A stretch of DNA of 52,230 nt from Bdellovibrionaceae bacterium UBA2339 (GTDB lineage: Bacteria; Bdellovibrionota; Bdellovibrionia; Bdellovibrionales; JAMPXM01). Shown here one piece after another: positions 32,603 through 42,187 of the stretch. How positions within the stretch are numbered: position 1 is the first letter of the stretch; the number at the start of each line of letters is the position of its first letter. The stretch lies in the NCBI GenBank assembly GCA_002344785.1, contig DDUL01000008.1:444-52673 (forward strand), written 5' to 3'. The position numbers were made by a program, and so were the translations under genes. The notes beneath the pieces were generated by a model, which was not told where the DNA came from, made no database searches, and saw only the letters and a program-made list of their open reading frames with translations.

Positions 32603-33174
32603 TGCGCGCGCGAACCTCGAGAGACACACGCTGGGCGGTGCTGATCTCGGGGCGAGGTTCGAATCTCGCATCTTTGCTCGAAGCTCCTGAGGTGGATGTT
32701 CGCTATGTGCTTTCGTCGAACGCCGATGCGTTGGGTTTGGCAAAAGCGCGTCGGGCTGGAGTGCCGACCGACGTGATCCCGCGCACCACATCAACACAAG
32801 CAAAGTCCTTGGACTGGGAGTGGGTGGATCAAGCTCTGAGGGCTCGCGCCATCGAGCAAATTTTTTTGCTGGGCTTTATGCGAATTGTGCCGGCAAGTTT
32901 TCTCGCGCGTTGGCGCGGTCGTGTTTTCAACGTTCATCCCTCGCTGTTGCCCCGATATCCAGGACTGCGTGCTCTAGAGCGCGCCTACGCTGATGGCGCA
33001 GCTTGCGGCATGAGCGTTCACGAAGTGATTGAAGAAGTCGATGCCGGGCGAATCTTGCGGCAACGCTCTGTGGGAATCGACAATGCAAACTTGGCGCGTG
33101 TGGAGTTCTTAGTGCATTTGGATGAAGCGCGATCTGTGCGAGAAGTCGCCGCGCGATGGAGGGCCGACTTGTGA
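32602..33174 (+). CDS. purN: Phosphoribosylglycinamide formyltransferase PurN
   Basis: Third step of purine synthesis, transferring formyl from 10-formyl-THF to GAR. The 190-residue protein has VLISGRGSNLASL at the phosphate site, LLGFMRIVPASFL, and the catalytic signature NVHPSLLPRYPGL with Asn and His; the catalytic Asp is in VDAGRIL. Length is normal to slightly short. The start is inside the purM stop and the end overlaps the next gene's GTG. Confidence 0.94.
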   Translation: MRARTSRDTRWAVLISGRGSNLASLLEAPEVDVRYVLSSNADALGLAKARRAGVPTDVIPRTTSTQAKSLDWEWVDQALRARAIEQIFLLGFMRIVPASFLARWRGRVFNVHPSLLPRYPGLRALERAYADGAACGMSVHEVIEEVDAGRILRQRSVGIDNANLARVEFLVHLDEARSVREVAARWRADL

Positions 33175-34481
33175 CAGGCCTAGGTCAATTTGAAATTTCA
33201 GATGTGGTGATTGTCTCGACGCACGGGCGCGGTTGGGGCTTGGGCTGTCAACTGGCCGAACGCGGTTGGCGGGTCGTCGTCTTGGAGATTGAGCCTCGGC
33301 CAGGTCAGCCAAGTGGCAAAGAAATGGAAGCGATCGATCGACTGGGGCCATTTGTTTCTTGGGTGTCGACGGCCGAGTCATCGGAGTCTGAGGCCTACGC
33401 GGCATTGTGGTTGCCCGACGGTCCGGTGAGTTGGGGTGGCCCGACCGCTGCGCAAGGTTTCCGCCGATTGCGCGATGAGTATGGTGTGGATTGGGACGAA
33501 GTGAAGCGAGTGACAGATGGTGGCCGCGGGCTTGAACTCTCTACGACTTGGCCCTTGGCTTTAGCTCGATCCGTGGGTGCGGCGAAATTCGCACGTCGAC
33601 AATATTGGCTCCAGCAGCCAGCCGACTGCTTTGCCCTGCCGATGGCGGAGCCGCTTCGCGTGCGTCAGCGTGGTGATGAAGCCGCACGCTTTGAAGCGCT
33701 TCAGCGAGATCGACTTTTGAAACTCGGAGGACGCTGGCGGGAAGTGGCGCGCGTGCGGCAGGTCCGCACAGCTCAAGGTCACGCGGACTTGGTCGAGGCC
33801 GAATCCGCTGCCGGTGAATCCGTGATCGAACGCACGCGTTCGATTGTTTGGATGTTGAGCGAAGAGGAATCATTGCGCGAAGAGTTCTTCATCGATCCCG
33901 CGCGGGTGGGAGATTTTTTGAGCTTTGGATCGGTTCGTCCCGAGTTGGGATGGTGGCGCAATCGCTTGAGCGTTCGCGATCTGGAAGATGGTCAAAACTT
34001 TGTGCGTCCACATTTGCCGGCCATGGTCTTTTTGATCTCGACGATCGAGCGTCCTTGGACGCACGAGAATCTTTTGGTGCTTGAGCGCGTCGAGCAAAGT
34101 GCCGGTCGCAGCGTCTTTGATTTGTGGATGCGGATTCCGTTTTGGTCTCGGGCGGATCATGTTTACCGAGATGAGCTTCGCCGCCGTGCTGAGAATTTAT
34201 TGCGCCAACGTTTACCGCGTCTAGAGTTGGAATGGCTGACGCCCTCACCGATCAGTCTGACCGAGCCGGCGATTCGTCTTTCGTGCCCGGTCTATGCGGC
34301 TGATTCCGTGCCGGCCAGATCGCGGGCCAGCAATCTGGTGTTCGCGGGTCCAGAAACATGGCGAGGTGTGGGACTCATCGGTGCCTGCGATGCCGAGGCC
34401 GACTGGATTGAATCGTTGGAAAAAATGCGTCGCGAGTGGGATCGCCAAGCTCGATCGCAGCGCGAGGAGGTGCAAGCATGA
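33171..34481 (+). CDS. FAD-type oxidoreductase-like protein within the pur operon
   Basis: I recognise no named family, but both ends look flavin-dependent. The N-terminus VVIVSTHGRGWGLGCQLAERG then RVVVLEIE is a Rossmann beta-alpha-beta with a G-R-G-x-G-x-G turn and acidic strand end. The C-terminus NLVFAGPETWRGVGLIGACDAE resembles the FAD ribityl motif of amine-oxidase-type proteins. 436 residues, no signal. GTG 33171 is chosen because it overlaps the purN stop and has GGAGGG 7 nt upstream; ATG 33156 is possible. Its stop overlaps purB. The tight fit argues for expression with purine genes, but it is not a standard pur enzyme. Confidence 0.72.
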   Translation: MTGLGQFEISDVVIVSTHGRGWGLGCQLAERGWRVVVLEIEPRPGQPSGKEMEAIDRLGPFVSWVSTAESSESEAYAALWLPDGPVSWGGPTAAQGFRRLRDEYGVDWDEVKRVTDGGRGLELSTTWPLALARSVGAAKFARRQYWLQQPADCFALPMAEPLRVRQRGDEAARFEALQRDRLLKLGGRWREVARVRQVRTAQGHADLVEAESAAGESVIERTRSIVWMLSEEESLREEFFIDPARVGDFLSFGSVRPELGWWRNRLSVRDLEDGQNFVRPHLPAMVFLISTIERPWTHENLLVLERVEQSAGRSVFDLWMRIPFWSRADHVYRDELRRRAENLLRQRLPRLELEWLTPSPISLTEPAIRLSCPVYAADSVPARSRASNLVFAGPETWRGVGLIGACDAEADWIESLEKMRREWDRQARSQREEVQA

Positions 34482-35818
34482 TTCGCCGATACACTCGTCC
34501 GGAAATGGGAGCTGTGTTCGCGGAAGACCAGCGCTTTCACTGGATGTTGCAAGTCGAAGTCGCCGTCGCGGAAACACAGGCTGAGCTGGGATTGATTCCA
34601 AAAGAGGCGGCGAAAGCGATCCGCGAGCGCGCGAGTTTCGACGTGCGCCGAATTGAAGAAATCGAAAAGACAACCAAGCATGATGTCATTGCCTTTGTGT
34701 CCTCGGTGGCCGAGAAGGTCGGCGCCGAAGGTCGCTATGTTCACTATGGAATGACGTCCAGTGATGTGTTGGACACGGCGCTAAGCCTGCAAATTCAAGC
34801 CGCTGGGCGCGTCTTGCTGACGAGCGTGGATCGACTGATCGAAGCTCTTAAGACTCGTGCTGTTGCCGAAGCCCACACGCTTTGCGCGGGACGAACGCAC
34901 GGCATGCATGCCGAGCCCACCAGCTTCGGCATGAAGCTCGCGGGATTCTGGACAGAATTGCGCCGCCATCGCGAGCGAGTGGTCAACGCACTTGAGCGCA
35001 ATGCGATCGGCAAGCTCTCGGGTGCTGTGGGGACTTACTCCACACAAAGTTATGAAGTCGAAGCCGGAGTCTGTCGCCGCTTGGGTTTGAAGCCTGAGGA
35101 CATTGCCACCCAAGTCGTGCCTCGCGATCGTCATGCAGAGTTGTTTGTCGCCCTTTCGCTATTAGGCGGGGGACTGGAGCGCTTGGCGGTTGAGCTGCGA
35201 CATCTGCAGCGAACCGAGCTTGGAGAAGTGATCGAAGCTTTCACGCCTGGTCAAAAAGGCTCGAGCGCAATGCCGCACAAGAAAAATCCGATCTCGGCTG
35301 AGAATATCACGGGGCTTTCAAGACTGCTTCGGGGCTATGCGCTTTCAGCGCTTGAGAACATCGCGCTTTGGCATGAACGCGACATTTCGCACTCTTCCGT
35401 CGAGCGTGTGATCTTGCCGGATGCCTTCATCGTCGCGGACTATGCGACGGATCGTATGGCGACATTGATTGAAGGACTTTACGTCGATCGTGAAAAGATG
35501 CTCGCCAACATGAACTTGTCTGGCGGTAGCCTCATGAGCTCGCACCTGCTCTTGGCGCTTGTGGATACGGGTCTGTCCCGTGAAGAGGCTTATGCGGAAG
35601 TGCAGCGTCTCGCGCATGGATTGAAGTCGGGAGACACTTTGCGCGAGGCCGCTGGCCGCGATGCCAAAGTTTCCCAACGTCTTTCAGCCGCAGTTCTGGA
35701 TGATGTTTTCTCGGGACGCAAACACCAAGAGTCCATCGCCGCGGCACTGGCGCGAGCCGGACTCAAAGGTGGCTCAGGCGATGTCCACGCTGCTGCGGAC
35801 GGAAAGGCACGGAAATGA
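34478..35818 (+). CDS. purB: Adenylosuccinate lyase
   Basis: Acts twice in purine synthesis: SAICAR to AICAR, and adenylosuccinate to AMP. The fumarase/aspartase superfamily signature GSSAMPHKKNP is present, as are the helical core and TSSDVLDTA near residue 90. ATG 34478 overlaps the previous stop and has GAGGAGG 8 nt upstream. 446 residues, typical of the short Bacillus-like PurB. ATGA overlap with purC. Confidence 0.96.
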   Translation: MIRRYTRPEMGAVFAEDQRFHWMLQVEVAVAETQAELGLIPKEAAKAIRERASFDVRRIEEIEKTTKHDVIAFVSSVAEKVGAEGRYVHYGMTSSDVLDTALSLQIQAAGRVLLTSVDRLIEALKTRAVAEAHTLCAGRTHGMHAEPTSFGMKLAGFWTELRRHRERVVNALERNAIGKLSGAVGTYSTQSYEVEAGVCRRLGLKPEDIATQVVPRDRHAELFVALSLLGGGLERLAVELRHLQRTELGEVIEAFTPGQKGSSAMPHKKNPISAENITGLSRLLRGYALSALENIALWHERDISHSSVERVILPDAFIVADYATDRMATLIEGLYVDREKMLANMNLSGGSLMSSHLLLALVDTGLSREEAYAEVQRLAHGLKSGDTLREAAGRDAKVSQRLSAAVLDDVFSGRKHQESIAAALARAGLKGGSGDVHAAADGKARK

Positions 35819-36561
35819 CGACTCAGACGATGAACTTTCAAAGAGGCGAGTTGTTCTACGAAGGTAAAGCCAAGCGACTTTACAAAGTGGTGGGCCGCGA
35901 GGATTTGATTTGGCAAGAGTTCAAAGACTCGCTCACGGCCTTCAACGCGCAAAAGAAGGGTAGCTTCGAAGACAAAGGGGCGATCAATCGCGAGATTTGC
36001 GGAATCTTGTACTCGGCCTTAGAAGCAGCCGGCGTTCCGACCCACCGTGTGCAGCTTCAGTCGAACACGGCCGAAGTGACGAAAAAGCTGAAGATGGTGA
36101 AGCTCGAGTTGGTGGTGCGCAATGTCCTCGCGGGCTCAACGGCTAAGAAGTTTGGGCTCGAAGAAGGAAGTCCGCTGGCTCAGCCGTTGGTTGAATTTTA
36201 TTACAAAGATGATGCCTTGGCGGATCCGTTTGTGAGCGATGATCAAGCGCTGATGATCGGCGCAGCGGGCTCGCAAAGTGAATTGGAAGAGCTTAAGCGT
36301 TTTGCTTTGCGAGTGAACGAAGTGCTGCGCGGCTTGATGGGCAAGGTGGGACTACGGCTCGTGGATTTCAAAATTGAAGTGGGTCGAGATGCCGAAGGCC
36401 GACTTGTCCTGGGTGATGAGATTTCACCGGATACTTGTCGGCTTTGGGATGAAGTGTCGGGCGAAAAACTCGACAAGGATCGCTTTCGCCGAGACTTGGG
36501 CGGCGTGCGTGAAGCCTATGTGGATGTCTTGCAACGATTAAAACAGACGCGGGTGGGGTGA
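35815..36561 (+). CDS. purC: SAICAR synthetase PurC
   Basis: Ligates aspartate to CAIR with ATP. The N-terminal motif LFYEGKAKRLYKV, then EFKDSLTAFN and KGSFEDKGAINREI, and the aspartate-binding LRLVDFKIEVGRD..LVLGDEISPDTCRLWD are all present. 248 residues, normal. It overlaps purB by 4 nt and is followed 3 nt later by purS. Confidence 0.96.
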   Translation: MTTQTMNFQRGELFYEGKAKRLYKVVGREDLIWQEFKDSLTAFNAQKKGSFEDKGAINREICGILYSALEAAGVPTHRVQLQSNTAEVTKKLKMVKLELVVRNVLAGSTAKKFGLEEGSPLAQPLVEFYYKDDALADPFVSDDQALMIGAAGSQSELEELKRFALRVNEVLRGLMGKVGLRLVDFKIEVGRDAEGRLVLGDEISPDTCRLWDEVSGEKLDKDRFRRDLGGVREAYVDVLQRLKQTRVG

Positions 36562-36564
36562 GAG

Positions 36565-36813
36565 ATGGCGACATTTAAATTCGGAGTTCGTGTGATGCCG
36601 CGACCGGAAGTTTTGGACACGCAAGGGCGTGCGGTCGAGGAAACACTCAAGCGTGAGGGGCGTCAGGTTCAAGCCGTTCGCGTCGGTCGATTCGTCGAGC
36701 TCGAGGTTCAAGCCACGGACGAGTCGCAAGCGGCGAAAGAAGCCCACACGATCGCGGAGTCGTTGCTGTGCAATTCGCTGATTGAAACCTTCGCCATCGA
36801 AAAACGAGGTTGA
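36565..36813 (+). CDS. purS: FGAM synthase subunit PurS
   Basis: Small structural subunit (82 residues) joining PurQ and PurL in the three-part FGAM synthetase. It starts ATFKFGVRVMPRPEVLDTQG and has VGRFVELEV, as the family does. Three bases separate it from purC and three from purQ. Its presence explains the short PurL. Confidence 0.94.
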   Translation: MATFKFGVRVMPRPEVLDTQGRAVEETLKREGRQVQAVRVGRFVELEVQATDESQAAKEAHTIAESLLCNSLIETFAIEKRG

Positions 36814-36816
36814 GCT

Positions 36817-37470
36817 GTGGCACGCGTTGGAGTTTTGCGATTCCCAGGGACCAATTGCGATCGCGATGTGTTTGAGGCGATCGGCCACGCGGGAGCCGAG
36901 GCGATCTGGCTTTGGCATGCCGATCATTTTGATGCGAAAGCTTTTGATGCCCTGGTACTGCCCGGTGGGTTCTCGTACGGCGACTACTTGCGAAGTGGCG
37001 CCTTGGCCGCGCGAGCTACGGCGATGAAGTCGGTGCGCGAGGCCGCGGAGCGCGGCACGCCCATTCTCGGAATTTGCAATGGCTTTCAGATTCTTTGCGA
37101 AGCGGGGCTGCTGCCAGGCGCGCTGACTCGAAATTCGGGACTGCGATTTCGAGATCAGTGGGTTGAACTTGAGAAAGTCGGTAGTCAAAGTCCATTTGGG
37201 GCGAAGCTTGGATCGGGAGCGCGGCTTCGGGTGCCGATTGCGCATGCCGACGGTCGCTACATGGTGAGCGATGAAACTCTGCGGGAGCTTCAGGATCATC
37301 AGCAAATCTGGCTTCGATATGTGGAGAATCCAAATGGCTCTCGCCATGGGATTGCGGGTGTCACCAATCGTCGCGGCAATGTCGCGGGGTTGATGCCGCA
37401 TCCAGAGCGCGCCTTTCACGCCTGGATGGGCGGCGAAGATGGGCGACTTTTGTTGGATTTGTGGAATTGA
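36817..37470 (+). CDS. purQ: FGAM synthase glutaminase subunit PurQ
   Basis: Class I glutamine amidotransferase that releases ammonia for PurL. Family start VLRFPGTNCDRD; nucleophile Cys in GICNGFQILCEAG; catalytic His in PHPERAF. 217 residues, normal. GTG start at 36817. Confidence 0.95.
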   Translation: MARVGVLRFPGTNCDRDVFEAIGHAGAEAIWLWHADHFDAKAFDALVLPGGFSYGDYLRSGALAARATAMKSVREAAERGTPILGICNGFQILCEAGLLPGALTRNSGLRFRDQWVELEKVGSQSPFGAKLGSGARLRVPIAHADGRYMVSDETLRELQDHQQIWLRYVENPNGSRHGIAGVTNRRGNVAGLMPHPERAFHAWMGGEDGRLLLDLWN

Positions 37471-37498
37471 TTTCGGTGATTTGCATGCGGGAGAATGA

Positions 37499-39781
37499 AT
37501 GATGGGACAAACAGAACGCCTGGATGAAGAGTTCGTCGCCAAGCTCAAGCGCTATCGGTTGAATCGCGATGAACACAAGCGCATTTGCGGTCTGATCGGG
37601 CGTGAACCTCAAGGCGTCGAGTGGGCCCTGTTTTCCGCGCTGTGGAGTGAGCATTGCTCTTACAAAAGCTCGCGTGTGCATCTCAAAAACCTCTACAATT
37701 CGTCACCGCGAGTTCTTCAAGCTTTCGGTGAGAATGCCGGCGTTGTTGATTTGGGAGATGGCGAGCGCGTCGCATTTAAGATCGAATCCCACAATCATCC
37801 TTCTTACATCGAGCCCTACCAAGGAGCCGCCACGGGAGTCGGTGGCATCCTTCGCGACATTTTCACGATGGGAGCGCGGCCAATCGCCAGTGCGAACTAC
37901 TTGTGTTTCGGGCGACCTGATGCGGATCGTATGGAGAAGTTGGTGGATGGAGTTGTAAGGGGAATCGGTGGATATGGAAATGCCGTCGGCGTTCCCACCG
38001 TGACCGGACAAACCGAGTTCCATGAAACCTATGATCGAAATATTCTCGTCAACGCCATGGCGGTCGGACTCTTTCGTCCTGGCGAGAAGGTGTTTTTGTC
38101 GAAAGCCAAAGGGCCCGGCAATTTGGTTGTTTATGCCGGCGCTAAGACAGGACGAGATGGTGTGCATGGGGCTTCGATGGCCTCGGAGAGCTTCGGCAAA
38201 GACTCGGCCGCCAAGCGACCAACGGTGCAAATCGGCGATCCCTTCTTTGAGAAGCTCTTGATTGAGTCGTGTTTGGAAGTGATGGCCGAAGATTTGGTCG
38301 TGGCGATCCAAGACATGGGGGCCGCCGGGCTGACGTCGTCAAGCTTCGAGATGGCCTCAAAAGGGGGCGTGGGATTCATCATGCATTTGGATCGAGTTCC
38401 GTTGCGGGATTCGACACTCACGCCTGAAGACATTTTATTGAGCGAAAGCCAGGAGCGCATGCTCATGGTCGTTGAACCGAAGAAGCTTGAGCGCGTTCAG
38501 CAGGTGTTTGCGCGCTGGGGACTGGAAGCCGTGGCGATCGGCGAAGTGATTCCCGAACGTAAGATGAAACTTTACTGGCAAGGTGATCTGCTGACCGAGA
38601 TCGACCCGGATTTGCTCACGGAGCACGCGCCCAAATATGAAAGGCCGTTTGAGAAATGGTCGCCTCGTGCACGAGTGCCGCAAGCACAGGTGGCCGTCAG
38701 CATTGAGGCGACGGCGGCCGAGCGCGAGCTTGAGCGCGTGATCAAGTCGCCTCAGGGATGCTCACGAGAGTTCATCTATCGACAGTATGATGCTCATGTT
38801 GGTGCCTCGACTGTCGCAGATTGTGAAGACTCCGTCGGTGTTTTGCGCCTGAAAGATTCAGGGCGTGGTCTGGGCGTGGTGTTGGGCTGTCGACCGCAAG
38901 TGATGCGACAGGATGCTCGCGATGGCGGATTTGATGCGATTGCATATCCAGCTTTGGAACTCGCGGCGAAGGGCTTTGAACCTTTGGCCGTCACAGACTG
39001 TTTGAACTTCGGTAATCCTGAACGTGTTGAAGTGATGTCGAGTTTTGTTGCGGCTTTGGATGGCATGAATGAGCTCTGTCGGGCGCTCGAGACGCCGATC
39101 ATCAGCGGCAACGTTTCGTTTTACAATGAAACCGAGGGTCGCAACATCACTTCGACGCCATCGACAGGCCTGGTGGGCTTGCGTCCTGAAGTTTTGCGTG
39201 TACCGAAGTCGGCCTTCACCAAAGCTGGACGAGAAGTCTTTTTGCTGCGCTTGCCGCAGTTGATGAGTGGTGGCGCTTATCGTGAGCTTTGTGGTCAAGA
39301 GCCAGCCTGCGCTGGTCAATTGGTGGCTCGTCCGCTTGTTGGCTTTTTGCGAGCGCTGACCCAAGTGGCGCGGGATGAGCGAATCACGGCAACGCGTGTC
39401 GTTGGTAAGTTCGGACTGGGCTATGCTTTGGCGAAAATGCTTTCGAAGCATCGAGTTGGGGTTCGCGTGGGAAGGGGTGGCTTTGAGGCCGCTCGTCACA
39501 CCTTGGCCGCAGGCGCTCTCTTTCACGAAGTTTTTTACGAGGTCATCGTGGAGACCTCGGCGACACCGAGTGAACTTCGAAGTTTGGTCATGCGTCAGTT
39601 GGCGGCGCACTCGCCGGTGGATCTCTTTGAAATGGTTCACCTCGGTCAGACCGAAGGCTCAGCGCTGGTGATCGAGGGCTTGTTGAATGTTGAGGCGGCA
39701 AAGTTAGAAGCTTGGGCGCGAGAAGGCTGGAGCAAAGCTTTCTCAAATCTCACGCTGCCGCAAAGTTATGGAGAAGCCTAA
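37499..39781 (+). CDS. purL: FGAM synthase large subunit PurL (small type)
   Basis: ATP-dependent step from FGAR to FGAM, fourth step of purine synthesis. 760 residues correspond to the small PurL used with PurS and PurQ, lacking the fused glutaminase domain. Motifs: ALWSEHCSYKSSR near residue 45, SHNHPSYIEPYQGAATGVGGI, and VGVPTVTGQTEF. ATG 37499 with GGGAG about 5 nt upstream. The stop overlaps purF (TAATG). Confidence 0.96.
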   Translation: MMGQTERLDEEFVAKLKRYRLNRDEHKRICGLIGREPQGVEWALFSALWSEHCSYKSSRVHLKNLYNSSPRVLQAFGENAGVVDLGDGERVAFKIESHNHPSYIEPYQGAATGVGGILRDIFTMGARPIASANYLCFGRPDADRMEKLVDGVVRGIGGYGNAVGVPTVTGQTEFHETYDRNILVNAMAVGLFRPGEKVFLSKAKGPGNLVVYAGAKTGRDGVHGASMASESFGKDSAAKRPTVQIGDPFFEKLLIESCLEVMAEDLVVAIQDMGAAGLTSSSFEMASKGGVGFIMHLDRVPLRDSTLTPEDILLSESQERMLMVVEPKKLERVQQVFARWGLEAVAIGEVIPERKMKLYWQGDLLTEIDPDLLTEHAPKYERPFEKWSPRARVPQAQVAVSIEATAAERELERVIKSPQGCSREFIYRQYDAHVGASTVADCEDSVGVLRLKDSGRGLGVVLGCRPQVMRQDARDGGFDAIAYPALELAAKGFEPLAVTDCLNFGNPERVEVMSSFVAALDGMNELCRALETPIISGNVSFYNETEGRNITSTPSTGLVGLRPEVLRVPKSAFTKAGREVFLLRLPQLMSGGAYRELCGQEPACAGQLVARPLVGFLRALTQVARDERITATRVVGKFGLGYALAKMLSKHRVGVRVGRGGFEAARHTLAAGALFHEVFYEVIVETSATPSELRSLVMRQLAAHSPVDLFEMVHLGQTEGSALVIEGLLNVEAAKLEAWAREGWSKAFSNLTLPQSYGEA

Positions 39782-41217
39782 TGAGTCGACGCGATGGCGT
39801 TTGGAAGGATGAGTGCGGAGTTGTCGGCGTGTGGAATCATCCGCAGGCTTCGCGCATGGCCTATTTGTCGCTCTATGCGATTCAACATCGAGGCCAGGAG
39901 TCGGCGGGCATCGTGACCTTGGAGCAAGGTGGGCATCGAATTCAAAAGGGCTTGGGTCTTGTGGCCGAAGTCTTTGATGATACCACTTTGGATCAGCTCA
40001 AAGGGCGAGCTGGGATCGGACATGTACGCTATTCGACGACAGGCATGAATCAAATGGCAAATGCCCAACCGCTGCAAGCTTCGCTATCCAACGGGCCTGT
40101 GGCGATCGCGCACAATGGAAATATCGTCAACGCAAATGTGATTCGTGAAGAACTGAAAGCTCAGGGCTCGATCTTCCAAGGCACCAACGACACCGAGTGC
40201 ATATTGCATCTCATCGCTCGGCACCCTTCGCCGAATTTGGTGGAGTGCTTGCAGCAGAGTTTGGCCAAGTTGCAAGGTGCATATTCCTTAACGGTATTGT
40301 CGCATGAAGCCCTGTTTGCAATTCGCGATCCGCAAGGCTTCCGCCCGTTGGTCATTGGCAAGATTCCGACGGCCGAAGGGGCGGCTTGGGTGGTGGCGAG
40401 CGAAACTTGTGCGTTTGATCTCATCGGCGCGCAATTCGTGCGAGAGGTTGAACCGGGTGAGATTTGGTGGGTCGATGCTCAAGGCGAACACTCGGTTCGC
40501 ATTCCGCGCCAGGCAGCGCGCAGCAGTTGCGTATTTGAACACGTGTACTTTGCGCGACCCGATTCGATTGTGTTTGGACAAAGTGTTTATGAGTCTCGCA
40601 AAAAAGCGGGACGGATATTGGCTCGCGAGTTTGTGAAGTCAGGTGTGGCGGATTGTGATGTGGTGATTCCGGTTCCCGATAGTGGCGTACCCGCGGCTTT
40701 GGGTTTTGCGGAAGAGGCGAAGCGTCCTTTTGAATTGGGAATCATTCGAAACCATTACATCGGCAGGACTTTCATCCAGCCCCATCAGGCGATTCGCGAT
40801 TTCGGTGTGAAGATCAAATTGAACCCTCAGTCCGCTGTTCTCAGTGGGCGTCGGGTGGTGGTGATTGACGATTCATTGGTGCGTGGAACGACCTCGAAGA
40901 AGATTATTTCGCTCGTACGCCAAGCTGGTGCACGTGAAGTGCACTTGCGAATCGCCGCGCCCCCGACGATTGGCCCCTGTTATTACGGGGTCGATACTCC
41001 TGAAAAATCACAGTTGATCGCGGCTACACATAGTCTTGAGCAAATTCGCGACTTCGTCGGCGCTGACACTCTCGAATTCTTGAGTTTGAATGGACTCATG
41101 GAAGCTGTTCGAGGGGAAAAGGGCGGTTACTGCGCGGCTTGCTTCGATGGTCGTTATCCCACACCTCTCTTCGGCTTGGACGAGCAACCGAAGGGAAATG
41201 TGCGTGGCCTCGAGTAA
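39781..41217 (+). CDS. purF: Amidophosphoribosyltransferase PurF
   Basis: First committed step of purine synthesis, PRPP + Gln to phosphoribosylamine. The N-terminal nucleophile is Cys12 after an 11-residue propeptide (KDECGVVGVW). The PRPP motif VVVIDDSLVRGTTSKK is present. Cysteines in PCYYG, YCAACFDG and SSCVFEHVYF match the Bacillus-type 4Fe-4S enzyme with cleaved propeptide. 478 residues. Last pur gene here; it overlaps the next gene. Confidence 0.96.
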   Translation: MSRRDGVWKDECGVVGVWNHPQASRMAYLSLYAIQHRGQESAGIVTLEQGGHRIQKGLGLVAEVFDDTTLDQLKGRAGIGHVRYSTTGMNQMANAQPLQASLSNGPVAIAHNGNIVNANVIREELKAQGSIFQGTNDTECILHLIARHPSPNLVECLQQSLAKLQGAYSLTVLSHEALFAIRDPQGFRPLVIGKIPTAEGAAWVVASETCAFDLIGAQFVREVEPGEIWWVDAQGEHSVRIPRQAARSSCVFEHVYFARPDSIVFGQSVYESRKKAGRILAREFVKSGVADCDVVIPVPDSGVPAALGFAEEAKRPFELGIIRNHYIGRTFIQPHQAIRDFGVKIKLNPQSAVLSGRRVVVIDDSLVRGTTSKKIISLVRQAGAREVHLRIAAPPTIGPCYYGVDTPEKSQLIAATHSLEQIRDFVGADTLEFLSLNGLMEAVRGEKGGYCAACFDGRYPTPLFGLDEQPKGNVRGLE

Positions 41218-42187
41218 GCATTGGCGGTTTTTGCGTGAAGGCGACCTGATCGATGTGGTCGCGCCGGGTTTTCGTCCCACGGATGATGAAGTCCGATATG
41301 GTGTTGAGTTCCTCGAGCGCTGGGGATTTCGCGTGCGCTTGCCAAAGGACTTATTCGCTGAGGACGTTATCGCCTCAAATTCAGATAAAAATCGTTTCCG
41401 GCATCTGCGTCAGGCGCTTCTCGCGAAGGATTCGCGCGCGATTTGGTGTTTGCGAGGTGGCTACGGAGCGAATCGACTTGTCCCAAGTCTCATGAAACTC
41501 AAGCGCCCTCAGACGCACGCCAAATTGCTGGTGGGTTTAAGCGATGTGACGACACTGCATCTGTTTTTGAATCAAGTTTGGGGGTGGCCCAGCTTGCACG
41601 CTTCACTCGTGGACCGACTGGCGCGCTTGATCGAACCGAAATTGGCCGAAGGTGGAAAGCCCATGCCGTTAGCGGAACAAGTTGCGGAACTTTTGCGGGT
41701 GATCCGTGGTGAACAAGTCGAAATTCAATTTGATGGACTGGAAGTTTTGCACCGAGGTCGCGGAGCTGCGATTCGCCAAGGTGTCTCCTGCGGCGGAAAT
41801 TTGGTCACCTATGCTTCGGCCATCGGCACGAGCTTGCACCCGAAGACGGCTGGGCGGGTGATTGTGTTCGAAGATCTCGGAGAGCGAGGCTATCGAGTCG
41901 ACCGTCTTCTCGAACAACTTCGTCAATCGCGGGTGTTGAGCGAAAAAACCGTAGCGGTGATTTTCGGTGATTTCACTGGCGATCTCGAGCCCGGCGGCAA
42001 GGCGTCGCGAGTTCCAGCGGTGATCGAGCGCTTTGCTCAGCTGGTTGGGCGTGAGTTGGGCATAGCTGTTTTGCGGGGGCTACCGGTTGGGCATGATGTT
42101 CAGCAAAGAGCTTTGCCGTTGGGAGCTCGGGGCGAATTGAATTTGCGGCAAGGAACTTGGACATTGCGAACGGGTGGGCAGGCATGA
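41198..42187 (+). CDS. LD-carboxypeptidase (S66 family)
   Basis: Peptidase family S66, which removes terminal D-Ala from tetrapeptide murein fragments during recycling (LdcA-like). Catalytic Ser in LLVGLSDVTTLH, Glu in VFEDLGERGYRVDRLL and His in LPVGHD complete the S-E-H triad. About 329 residues, cytoplasmic. ATG 41198 or GTG 41204 (AAGGG 8 nt upstream) both fit; the first is given. It overlaps the end of purF by 20 nt, so the pur transcript probably continues here. Microcin-immunity MccF relatives share the fold. Confidence 0.88.
   Translation: MCVASSKHWRFLREGDLIDVVAPGFRPTDDEVRYGVEFLERWGFRVRLPKDLFAEDVIASNSDKNRFRHLRQALLAKDSRAIWCLRGGYGANRLVPSLMKLKRPQTHAKLLVGLSDVTTLHLFLNQVWGWPSLHASLVDRLARLIEPKLAEGGKPMPLAEQVAELLRVIRGEQVEIQFDGLEVLHRGRGAAIRQGVSCGGNLVTYASAIGTSLHPKTAGRVIVFEDLGERGYRVDRLLEQLRQSRVLSEKTVAVIFGDFTGDLEPGGKASRVPAVIERFAQLVGRELGIAVLRGLPVGHDVQQRALPLGARGELNLRQGTWTLRTGGQA

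Noticed and set aside
36538..37548. 336-codon antisense frame across purS and purQ
   Set aside because: Covers two well-identified genes on the opposite strand and shows no domain or start signal.
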